Positions 14,542 through 20,166 of a stretch of 20,166 nucleotides of DNA are shown piece after piece. The notes beneath the pieces are model-generated. The model was not told where the DNA came from, made no database searches, and saw only the letters and a list, made by a program, of their open reading frames with translations. The translations under genes and the position numbers were made by a program. The DNA is from DATDOY01 sp035293045 (GTDB lineage: Bacteria > Actinomycetota > Acidimicrobiia > IMCC26256 > JACPCJ01): the NCBI GenBank assembly GCA_035293045.1, contig DATDOY010000216.1, positions 1 through 20,166 on the forward strand, written 5' to 3'. Position 1 is the stretch's first letter. The number at the start of each line of letters is the position of its first letter.

Positions 14542-14952
14542 TCAGTCGTCGAGTTCGACGTGCGAGTACCCGATGTTGAGCCCGGGGGCGATGCGCGGGC
14601 GACGTGCGACCTTGGCCTTGCGGTGTTGGCGGGCCTTGGCGACTGACCGCCACGCGAGGGTCCCGGCGATCATGACGGCGGCGGCGCGAGCGGCGAGGGC
14701 GTTCACGTCGTACGAGGGAACGAACCGCACGTCGCCGTCCTTCACGACGTAGACGCCGATGGCGGTGGCGCCGAATCCGAGGCCGAGGCCGCGACCGCCG
14801 TCCTCCGACGAGCCGCCTTCCCCTCCGCCACCCCCGCCGCCGGTGCGCGCAACGGGGATGATCGTGACGCCGTCGATCTGATACGGGTCGCCGTAGACGC
14901 GCTTGACCGTCGCCGCGTCGCGGAGGAGTTCAGGGAGTTCGTCGATCTTCAT
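14542..14952 (-). CDS. GerW/YtfJ-like protein
   Basis: A 136-residue small protein with the core of the GerW (sporulation YtfJ) family: VYGDPYQIDGVTIIPVART (about 19-37), a glycine-rich turn (GGGGGGG then GGRGLGLGFGA), then AIGVYVVKDGDVRFVPSYD. A hydrophobic helix (about 85-104) and a basic C-terminal region follow. GerW-family proteins occur far beyond spore formers and their biochemical role is not established. The ATG at 14952 is chosen because the family core begins near it and a -10-like box lies 10 bases upstream. Upstream extension (to 15114) gives Arg/Pro-rich unrelated sequence. It converges on the suf operon and diverges from the LLM oxidoreductase gene. Confidence 0.82.
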   Translation of the reverse strand: MKIDELPELLRDAATVKRVYGDPYQIDGVTIIPVARTGGGGGGGEGGSSEDGGRGLGLGFGATAIGVYVVKDGDVRFVPSYDVNALAARAAAVMIAGTLAWRSVAKARQHRKAKVARRPRIAPGLNIGYSHVELDD

Positions 14953-14962
14953 AGCCGGGCAG

Positions 14963-14968
14963 AGTATG
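14963..14968 (-). promoter_or_regulatory. Candidate -10 box for the GerW-like gene
   Basis: CATACT on the minus strand lies 10 bases before the ATG and would give a leader of about 4 bases. A CCGGGC/GCCCGG inverted repeat (14955-14960 and 14971-14976) encloses the box and could bind a regulator. Confidence 0.4.
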
Positions 14969-15040
14969 TCGCCCGGTCCTCGAGGGCGAGGGGGTGCCGT
15001 CGAGCACCGTCGGCCGTGCCTGACCGAGCACGACATCAAC

Positions 15041-15069
15041 TTGACTGGTCGGTCAACAACGCGGAAGCT
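15041..15069 (+). promoter_or_regulatory. Palindromic operator and promoter for the LLM-hydrolase pair
   Basis: TTGACTGGTCGGTCAA (15041-15056) is an interrupted palindrome with TTGAC/GTCAA arms. Its first six bases are a good -35 hexamer, and GAAGCT lies 17 bases further on at 15064-15069 as a modest -10. An inverted copy of the right half, TGACCGA, occurs at 15021-15027. The TGAC/GTCA-type symmetry is like sites of TetR-family repressors, and occupation would block the -35. No regulator gene lies next to it. Confidence 0.5.
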
Positions 15070-15128
15070 CTCGGCGCCCGGTCCGAGCGGCCGGGTCCGA
15101 GCGACGTCGCGCACAGGGGGCCCTGACC

Positions 15129-16319
15129 ATGCGTTTCTTCTCGTTCCACCTGATGCCCTACATCGGCCTCGACCCGGCCTACGAGGGCTCGGCGTGGGTC
15201 ACATGTCCCAACTCGCTCTACGACCCGGCGGTCGGCGGCGGCCTCTACAACCGCTACCTCGACGAGCTGATCTACGCCGAGGAACTCGGGTTCGACGGCG
15301 TGTGCGTCAACGAGCACCACCAGAACGCCTACGGCAACATGCCGTCGCCCAACCTCATCGCGTCGATCCTCGCGCGGCAGACGACGAGGGTGAAGATCGC
15401 CGTCGTCGGGAACGCCCTGCCCCTCTACGACCCGCCCACCCGGGTCGCCGAAGAGTTCGCCATGATCGACGTCATCAGCGGGGGGCGGCTCATCGCCGGG
15501 ATGGTCGTCGGCGGCGGCCCGGAGTACTACTCGTTCTCCATCAATCCCGCCGACGCCCGCGAGCGGTTCCAGGAGGCGCACGACCTGATCCTGCGGGCCT
15601 GGACGGAGCCCGGGCCGTTCGAGTTCATCGGCAAGCACTTCCGCATCCGATACGTGAACCCGTGGCCCCGGCCGCTCCAACAGCCCCACCCCGAAATCTG
15701 GATCCCGGGGGCGGGGTCGGTCGAGACGGTCGAGTTCGTGGCCCGCAACCGCTACGCCTACATGGGCATCCCCTATTTCCACATCAGCGTCTTCGAGCGC
15801 ATGTTCCGGATGTTCCGCGACGCGTGCGAAGCCGAGGGATACGAGGCCGACCCGCTCCAGCAGGGCTGGCTCGTCCCCATCTACGTGGCCGAGACCGACG
15901 AACAGGCGCGCCAGGAGTACGAGGAGCATCTCTGGTACTTCGTGAAGCGGCTGCTCCCGGGGATCACCATCCAGCCGCCCGGCTACACGTCGGTGCGCTC
16001 GCTCGAGAACATCCTCAAGGGCGCCGGCTCGTTCATGCTCAACCTGTCGACCTGGGACCAGATCGAGGACGGCCAATACGCCATCGTGGGCTCGCCCGAC
16101 ACCGTGTACGACAAGTTGGTCGCCAACCTCAAGCGACTCGGCACGGGCAACCTGCTCGGGCTGTTCCAGCTCGGCAGCCTCCCGGCGGAACTCACCCGCA
16201 AGAACTTGGCGCTGTTCGCGGAACAGGTCATGCCGAGGCTGCGCGCCGAGTTCCCCGAGGGCGCGGCCGTGTTCCAACCCGACGCACCGGCGCCTGCTTT
16301 GGGACGGGGGGTGGCCTGA
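15129..16319 (+). CDS. LLM-class flavin-dependent oxidoreductase (bacterial luciferase-like)
   Basis: A 396-residue luciferase-like monooxygenase, expected to use reduced flavin (FMNH2 or F420H2; not decidable here) and O2 on an unknown organic substrate. Family features are the TIM-barrel opening MRFFSFHLMPY, AEELGFDGVCVNEHHQNAYG (50-69), NPxG-like segments VKIAVVGNALPLYDPPTRVAEE, DVISGGRLIAGMVVGGG (114-130), RFQEAHDLILRAW, and WIPGAGSVETVEFVARN. A good AGGGGG ribosome site lies about 8 bases before the ATG, unlike most genes here. Its stop overlaps the hydrolase ATG (TGATG), so the two enzymes are made together. Oxygenation followed by hydrolysis of the product is a reasonable inference. 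The substrate is unknown. Confidence 0.93.
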   Translation: MRFFSFHLMPYIGLDPAYEGSAWVTCPNSLYDPAVGGGLYNRYLDELIYAEELGFDGVCVNEHHQNAYGNMPSPNLIASILARQTTRVKIAVVGNALPLYDPPTRVAEEFAMIDVISGGRLIAGMVVGGGPEYYSFSINPADARERFQEAHDLILRAWTEPGPFEFIGKHFRIRYVNPWPRPLQQPHPEIWIPGAGSVETVEFVARNRYAYMGIPYFHISVFERMFRMFRDACEAEGYEADPLQQGWLVPIYVAETDEQARQEYEEHLWYFVKRLLPGITIQPPGYTSVRSLENILKGAGSFMLNLSTWDQIEDGQYAIVGSPDTVYDKLVANLKRLGTGNLLGLFQLGSLPAELTRKNLALFAEQVMPRLRAEFPEGAAVFQPDAPAPALGRGVA

Positions 16320-17140
16320 TGCCGACGAGCCTGACCGAAGGGCGCCTCGAGACCCACGTGGGCGCCATCCAGATGTTCCGCGGCGGATCGGGCGACCCCC
16401 TCGTCTATCTGCACTCAGCCGGGGGCGAGTCGACCAACGCCGCCCTCGAGGACCTCGCCGACGACTACGACGTGATCGTCCCGGTGCTGCCCGGATACGG
16501 GGAGTCGGAGGGGATCGGCGACATCGACGACACCGAGGACATGGCCTTCCACCTGCTCGACGTGTGGGATCGCCTCGGCCTGGCACAGCCGGTGGTGATG
16601 GGCCTCTCGCTCGGCGCGTGGATGGGGCTCGAGCTGGCGACCCGCTATCCCGAGCGCGTGGGGCCGATGATCCTCGTCAACCCCGTCGGGCTGTATCTCG
16701 ACGACGCGCCCATCAAGGAGATGTTCGGGCGTTCACCGGCCGAGCTCGCCGAGGACATGATCGCCGACCCCGAGAATCCCGTCGCGCAGATGATGCGCGC
16801 CATGGCGGAGTGGACGGGCGACGTCGGCGCCCAGATGGAGATCCCGCTCGAGTTGGTGCTGCCGCTCTACAAGTCGTTGTCGGCGACGGCCAAGATCGGC
16901 TGGGACCCGTACCTTCACAACCCGAAGCTGCGGGGCCGGCTCCACCGCGTCGGCTCACCCGTTCTCATCGTGCGCGGCGCCCGCGACTCCTTCGTCCCCG
17001 AGGCCCACGCCAAGACCTACGCGGCCGAATTGCCCGACGCCCGCCTCGAGATCATCGAGGACGCCGCCCACCTGCTCCCGCTCGAGAAGCCCGCTGAGCT
17101 CGCTGCCGCCGCCCGCACGTTCCTCGCCTCTCTGGCCTGA
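16319..17140 (+). CDS. Alpha/beta hydrolase
   Basis: A 273-residue alpha/beta-fold hydrolase. The nucleophile elbow is GLSLGAW (Ser97), with acid Asp223 (RGARDSFVP) and base His251 (DAAHLLPLE). The oxyanion-side loop is LHSAGGES (31-38). The cap region (about 125-200) contains IKEMFGRSP and LPLYKSLSATAK. No signal peptide, so it is cytosolic. The ATG shares one base with the upstream stop. Similar hydrolases next to LLM oxygenases often act on ring-cleavage or ester intermediates; the exact reaction cannot be read from the sequence. The frame extends upstream through the LLM gene, but that part is a shadow. Confidence 0.93.
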   Translation: MPTSLTEGRLETHVGAIQMFRGGSGDPLVYLHSAGGESTNAALEDLADDYDVIVPVLPGYGESEGIGDIDDTEDMAFHLLDVWDRLGLAQPVVMGLSLGAWMGLELATRYPERVGPMILVNPVGLYLDDAPIKEMFGRSPAELAEDMIADPENPVAQMMRAMAEWTGDVGAQMEIPLELVLPLYKSLSATAKIGWDPYLHNPKLRGRLHRVGSPVLIVRGARDSFVPEAHAKTYAAELPDARLEIIEDAAHLLPLEKPAELAAAARTFLASLA

Positions 17141-17206
17141 TCGCGGGTCAAGAAAACGGGAAGATTTCGTCGTCGGAATGGCGCGCGGGGCACGTCGTAG
17201 TGGGAT

Positions 17207-17296
17207 GACGGACGCCGGCGGTGCACGACAGCCCTCCCCCTAGCGCTCCCTGCACTGTCTCCGTCGGAAGAAGGCGCCCCTCGGGGCGCCTTCTTC
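17207..17296 (+). ncRNA. Probable small C-rich structured RNA
   Basis: Between the hydrolase and the transpeptidase. GACGGA (17207-17212) pairs with TCCGTC (17260-17265). Inside, CGGTGCA (17219-17225) pairs with TGCACTG (17251-17257, one G-U). The 25-base apical loop (17226-17250) has 15 cytosines in runs (CCC, CCCCC, CCC). The next base after the stem closes leads into a strong 14-bp hairpin terminator (17267-17296). A -10-like TAGTGG lies at 17198-17203. A short stem with a C-rich loop plus terminator recalls the actinobacterial 6C sRNA class, whose C-rich loops are thought to pair with G-rich mRNA sites. Assignment to 6C is tentative: the terminator loop is not itself a clear C6 loop. Confidence 0.55.
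17267..17296. terminator. Strong intrinsic terminator
   Basis: GAAGAAGGCGCCCC and GGGGCGCCTTCTTC are perfectly complementary with only TC between, so the innermost pairs will open. The 3' arm ends TTCTTC, giving a partial T-tract on the plus strand, and the 5' arm supplies the same on the minus strand. It can terminate both the putative RNA (or the LLM-hydrolase mRNA, 127 bases downstream) and the converging transpeptidase. Confidence 0.8.
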
Positions 17297-17383
17297 GCGT
17301 CCCCCCGATTTCTTGGCCGACCCTCAGGCACGGGGACCGTGGAATTCGCCACCAAGAACGAGCAACCAAGAGCGAAGGGTGAG

Positions 17384-18355
17384 CTACGCGAGCTCGGGGA
17401 CGCGCTCGGGTTCGGTGGTCGGAGTGGTGGCCGGCGGTTGGCCGTCGAGCCAGGCCTCGCGTGAGGCTGAGGGGAGCGGCGCGCGGTTGTCGGTGGGAGC
17501 CTCGCCGCGATCGGCCTTGGTGGGCGCGCCGAGGGGCACCACGTCCTTGACGCCGTCGAACACGTAGACCGGATCGCCCCGCTTGACGCGGCTCGGGAAC
17601 CACGACGCGGTATGCATCGGGATGCGGACGCAGCCATGCGACGCCGGATCCGTGGGCACCGATGGGAAGCCGTGGATGGCGATGCCGCGGGACGTGAAGT
17701 ACACGGGGTTGTAGAGACGCCCGAGACGGGACTGCCGCCAGCCGCTGACCCGCCACAGGAAGCGGTGCGAGCCGGCCGGGGTAACCGCGGCCCCGCATTC
17801 CCCGTTGGCGCAGTAGGCGCGTTCGGAGCCGGTGGAGACGTGCGAGATGAGGGTGAGCAGGCCCTCCTCATACAGGAACAGCAGCTGGCGCACCTTGTCG
17901 ACCTCGACCCGGCGCAGCCCACCCTCGGGGAGCATGGGCGGCGGCTCGGGCGGCTGGTCGAGCGACTGCCACAGGAGCGCGTCGACCCGCCCCGTCGGCG
18001 GCAAGCCGGCCACCTTCTCGAACGCCATCACCGCGTACGCCGTCGCTCCGTCGAACTTCTCGTCGACCTCGCCGGGGTCGTAGTGGGAGGCGACCAGCCG
18101 CTCCTCGAGGGCGAGGACCGCGCGACCCCGTGAACCGCTGCTCAGACCGCCGGCGGGGAGCGCGGGCAGGGGTGTGGTGGTCGACGTGGTGGTCGTGGTC
18201 GGCGCGGCGTTCGTGCCCGCGGCCGCCTCGTCGAGGGCGGCGGGGACGGTGTTGATCGTGCGTTCGTCGGCCCGACCAGGGAGGACGGCGATGCCCATGA
18301 GCCCGGCGCTCGTGAGTGCGGTCGCCACGAGTACGACCAGCCGGCGACGCGTCAT
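17384..18355 (-). CDS. Exported L,D-transpeptidase (YkuD) with peptidoglycan-binding domain
   Basis: A 323-residue cell-wall enzyme that makes 3-3 crosslinks or anchors proteins on peptidoglycan. The N terminus is RRR followed by a hydrophobic helix (about 5-25), a signal peptide or anchor. A Thr/Pro linker (about 50-65) is followed by a PG_binding_1-like domain (about 72-132: GSRGRAVLALEERL, FDGATAYAVMAFEKVAGLPP). The YkuD catalytic domain (about 147-268) has IHGFPSVPTDPASHGCVRI with His228, His240 and nucleophile Cys242. A Pro/Thr tail ends the protein. Two extra cysteines (182 and 187, YCANGECG) could form a disulfide. ATG at 18355 is chosen; GTG directly before it is an alternative. It is divergent from the secreted Cys-rich gene. 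Confidence 0.94.
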   Translation of the reverse strand: MTRRRLVVLVATALTSAGLMGIAVLPGRADERTINTVPAALDEAAAGTNAAPTTTTTSTTTPLPALPAGGLSSGSRGRAVLALEERLVASHYDPGEVDEKFDGATAYAVMAFEKVAGLPPTGRVDALLWQSLDQPPEPPPMLPEGGLRRVEVDKVRQLLFLYEEGLLTLISHVSTGSERAYCANGECGAAVTPAGSHRFLWRVSGWRQSRLGRLYNPVYFTSRGIAIHGFPSVPTDPASHGCVRIPMHTASWFPSRVKRGDPVYVFDGVKDVVPLGAPTKADRGEAPTDNRAPLPSASREAWLDGQPPATTPTTEPERVPELA

Positions 18356-18363
18356 CACGGGAG

Positions 18364-18369
18364 AGCGTA
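18364..18369 (-). promoter_or_regulatory. -10 box for the L,D-transpeptidase gene
   Basis: TACGCT on the minus strand is followed by five bases and GTGATG, so transcription should start at or within a few bases of the start codon. Confidence 0.5.
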
Positions 18370-18464
18370 CGCCTGCGGTCGCGCGAACTCGGTCACCTCC
18401 CTCCCCGAGGGACGCCGGTCCCGAACCCGAAGACCCGAAAAATCTCACCCCCGCCGAGGTTTTC

Positions 18465-18487
18465 GTCGTCGTCCGGGGGGCGACGAC
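18465..18487. other. Inverted repeat in the divergent region before the secreted Cys-rich gene
   Basis: GTCGTCG (18465-18471) and CGACGAC (18481-18487) flank a G-rich 9-base loop. Possible operator or 5'-leader hairpin; nothing links it to a known regulator. Confidence 0.25.
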
Positions 18488-18528
18488 CCGTCTCTCTGGT
18501 CGGAACACACCCTTCCATCGCACCAACC

Positions 18529-18534
18529 AAGGAG
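18529..18534 (+). promoter_or_regulatory. Strong ribosome binding site
   Basis: AAGGAG lies 8 bases before the ATG at 18543. It is the best Shine-Dalgarno match I see in the window and fixes the start of the secreted protein, ruling out the longer upstream reading of the frame. Confidence 0.85.
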
Positions 18535-18542
18535 ACATTCCA

Positions 18543-19694
18543 ATGCGAACGTTCATCGCCCTCACCGCGGTCGCGGTCACGAGCGTCGGTCTTGCCGGCC
18601 CCGCCCTCGCCGACACGGGCGTCACCGGCGACAACTGCGTCGAAATCAACGAGACCCGCGTCGTCAACGGCGTCACGGTCAACAGCGGCCGCTCGGTCGT
18701 GTGCGAGTCGCACGACGTCAGCGAGTCGGGAGTTCACGCGACGACGAGCACCGACCTCGGCATTCCGAGCGTGGAGTTCGACGCGCCGATCGACCCCGGC
18801 TCGTCGCCGCCCGGAGCGACGCCCGACGCCGAGGGGTTCCTCGACCTGTTGTGCGGGCTCCGCGGCGGGGCCTGGGGTGAGAGCGACATCGAGCCGAGCG
18901 CCGACGCCCTGTACCGCCGGGTCGTTTCCTGCCTCGGCTTCAGGATCTACGAGAACACGGTCTGCGGAGCCACCGACGAGTCGGAGCTCGAGTGCTGGGC
19001 GACCGACTACCTCGTCGGCGACTACGTCGGGAACTACCTGATCGACTGGGTGGCCGACCGCGTGCCGGTGCCCGCGCCGGTCAAGCAGGCGGTGCAGGAC
19101 GCCATCCACGAAGTGGTCGACCGCACGAACGGTGAGGGCGAGCCGCCGGTGCTTCCCACGCTGCCGGAACTCCCCACCCTCCCCGGCACCCCTGGGCTCC
19201 CCGAGGGCTTCGCCATCCCGGGCCTCCCGGGCGGGCTCCCCGTTCCGCGGCCCGGCGCCGGTGGCCTTCCCGGCCAGAACCCGGGCGTCCCGGGCGTCCC
19301 TGGGGTCCCGGGCCTGCCGTTCGACCCGTCGATGGTCCCGGGCGGCGCCACTCCCGGTGACACCGCCGCCATCGAGGCCGCCCTTGCCGAGCTCGAGCAG
19401 AAGGCGGCGGCACAGCTGGCAGCGGTCGACGCTGGCATCGACGCCGCGCTTACGGCGGCGGAGGACGGCACCGAGGAGGCGTTCGACCAGCTCGACGCCG
19501 CGACCATGGTCGCCCACGAGGAAATTCGCAAGCTGCGTCGGGACGCCGAAGCCGCGGTGCAACTGCTCATCGACCAGTCGGGTCGTGGTCCCGAGGTGGA
19601 CCGCGCTCGCCGCCTCGCCGAACGCATCGTCGAGCGAGCCAGCGCCACGGTCGACCGCCAGATCGCCTTCCTCCGCAGCGAACTGGGGCTGTGA
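18543..19694 (+). CDS. Secreted six-cysteine protein with collagen-like Pro/Gly region
   Basis: A 383-residue protein of unknown family. A Sec signal peptide is clear: MRTFIALTAV, a hydrophobic core and an ALA|D cleavage site after residue 23. The mature N-terminal domain (24-170) has six cysteines (32, 54, 104, 130, 141, 151), consistent with three disulfides. A predicted helical segment (about 155-193) leads to a low-complexity region (200-262) of irregular LPG, PGLP and PGVP repeats, collagen- or elastin-like but not strict G-X-Y. The C-terminal part (275-383) is an Ala/Glu/Arg-rich amphipathic helix, probably a coiled coil. The strong ribosome site suggests high expression. It is divergent from the transpeptidase, so a surface role is likely, but that is inference. 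No catalytic motif is seen. Confidence 0.88.
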   Translation: MRTFIALTAVAVTSVGLAGPALADTGVTGDNCVEINETRVVNGVTVNSGRSVVCESHDVSESGVHATTSTDLGIPSVEFDAPIDPGSSPPGATPDAEGFLDLLCGLRGGAWGESDIEPSADALYRRVVSCLGFRIYENTVCGATDESELECWATDYLVGDYVGNYLIDWVADRVPVPAPVKQAVQDAIHEVVDRTNGEGEPPVLPTLPELPTLPGTPGLPEGFAIPGLPGGLPVPRPGAGGLPGQNPGVPGVPGVPGLPFDPSMVPGGATPGDTAAIEAALAELEQKAAAQLAAVDAGIDAALTAAEDGTEEAFDQLDAATMVAHEEIRKLRRDAEAAVQLLIDQSGRGPEVDRARRLAERIVERASATVDRQIAFLRSELGL

Positions 19695-19701
19695 TCCTGC
19701 C

Positions 19702-19749
19702 CTCCACGTGAGGCAACGATCGCGGTGCGGCTGCGAGCACCGCGTGGAG
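19702..19749. other. Nested inverted repeats after the secreted Cys-rich gene
   Basis: CTCCACG (19702-19708) can pair with CGTGGAG (19743-19749). Inside, CGCGGTGC (19721-19728) pairs with GCACCGCG (19737-19744). The two share two bases, so inner and outer stems trade off slightly. It may be the first element of a tandem terminator. Confidence 0.45.
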
Positions 19750-19758
19750 AGGGCGCGT

Positions 19759-19785
19759 GCGGCCCGGGCCTCGAGCCCGGGCCGC
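19759..19785 (+). terminator. GC-rich hairpin terminator
   Basis: GCGGCCCGGGC and GCCCGGGCCGC are 11-base perfect arms around CTCGA, 64 bases after the secreted Cys-rich gene. No T-tract follows. Confidence 0.65.
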
Positions 19786-19869
19786 GTCGCGTCGCGTCCA
19801 CCGCACCTCACACCGACTCGTGGGCGTTCGGTAACGACCGGGCGGCGCGCGCCGACCAAACTGGCGGAG

Positions 19870-20166
19870 ATGAGTTCCATTCGGATGTCGAACCTGCGGG
19901 GCGCGCGCGGGGCGCGCGCGGCGGGCGGGGGTGCGGCGGGTCGCCTCGAGGATCCGCATGAGTGGATCTCGTTCGAGGACCCGGAGTTCGAGCGCACGTG
20001 GGTGTTCGACGTCACCTTCCTCTTGAGCGCGTGGTCGTGCATCTACGGCAACGGCTGCGAGGGGGTGCTGAGCGACCCCGCCGCCGACCTGGTCCAGGGG
20101 TGCTGCTCGTATGGCGCCGAGCTCTCCGGCGACGAAGACGCCGCCCGGGTCGAGGCGGCGGCGGCC
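19870..20166 (+). CDS. Conserved-looking Cys-rich protein, 3' end beyond the window
   Basis: The frame is open from ATG 19870 to the last base (99 codons) with no stop. After a Gly/Ala/Arg-rich start it reads RLEDPHEWISFEDPEFERTW, then VFDVTFLLSAWSCIYGNGCE and LVQGCCSYGAELSGDEDAAR. The CxxxxxC...CC cysteines with WSCIYGNGC suggest a metal- or Fe-S-binding protein. I recall this pattern from uncharacterised actinobacterial proteins but cannot name a family with certainty. The base GGAG directly precedes the first ATG and is too close to act as a ribosome site; an in-frame ATG at 19885 would give better spacing. No promoter is convincing. Confidence 0.75.
   Translation, partial: MSSIRMSNLRGARGARAAGGGAAGRLEDPHEWISFEDPEFERTWVFDVTFLLSAWSCIYGNGCEGVLSDPAADLVQGCCSYGAELSGDEDAARVEAAAA

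Noticed and set aside
17175..17200. ECF sigma promoter (GGAAT ... CGTC) before the putative sRNA
   Set aside because: The spacing between the two elements is too short for usual ECF promoters, so the weaker TAGTGG box was kept as a tentative -10.
17148..17798. Minus-strand frame running through the sRNA region into the transpeptidase
   Set aside because: It is a shadow of the YkuD gene in another frame and reads through the terminator hairpin. The YkuD motif is in the 17384-18355 frame.
18393..20042. Minus-strand open frame of 549 codons across the right end
   Set aside because: Antisense to the secreted Cys-rich gene, which has a signal peptide and strong ribosome site. The antisense translation is Arg/Gly/His-rich noise.

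Overview
The window is high-GC DNA with dense, often start/stop-overlapping genes. The combination of a SufB-SufD-Rieske-SufC cluster, a UPF0182 membrane protein, an LLM flavin oxidoreductase, a DivIVA-type coiled coil and a YkuD L,D-transpeptidase points to an actinobacterium. The style (GTG starts, few Shine-Dalgarno sites, many start codons directly behind a -10 box) fits Acidimicrobiia or a related deep lineage. That placement is inference. No rRNA, tRNA, transposase, integrase or CRISPR array is visible. No gap without a gene exceeds 300 bases.

Layout. (1) 1-4269: a large membrane histidine kinase; a FecR-like single-span protein starting inside the kinase stop codon; and, after a hairpin, a free-standing receiver-only response regulator. 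(2) 4327-6594: a 755-residue protein joining an N-terminal DivIVA-like segment and long coiled coil to a C-terminal Cys/His module that looks like the phage Mu gpF (minor head) family. (3) 6680-9580: a UPF0182 seven-helix protein, converging on an unrecognised coiled-coil protein on the minus strand (9632-10369). (4) 10501-14427: sufB, sufD, a Rieske ferredoxin and sufC, tightly coupled, preceded by a possible 13-codon leader peptide and closed by two tandem long perfect palindromes. The desulfurase sufS, the scaffold sufU and the repressor sufR are not adjacent. (5) 14542-14952 (minus): a short GerW/YtfJ-like protein. Divergent from it is an LLM oxidoreductase and alpha/beta hydrolase pair, with a palindrome over the candidate -35 box. 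(6) 17141-17383: a gap holding a probable small C-rich structured RNA ending in a strong hairpin. (7) 17384-18355 (minus): an exported L,D-transpeptidase. Divergent from it is a secreted six-cysteine, collagen-like protein with the best Shine-Dalgarno in the window. (8) 19870-end: the start of a Cys-rich protein cut by the window edge.

Themes. Several genes concern the envelope (kinase, FecR-like protein, DivIVA-like protein, UPF0182, transpeptidase, secreted protein). The suf block assembles Fe-S clusters. The LLM/hydrolase pair is probably a small oxidative degradation operon. The strongest candidates for something undescribed are the DivIVA/gpF-like fusion, the C-rich RNA gene, the sufB leader ORF, and the repeated pattern of -10 boxes set 6-8 nt before start codons.
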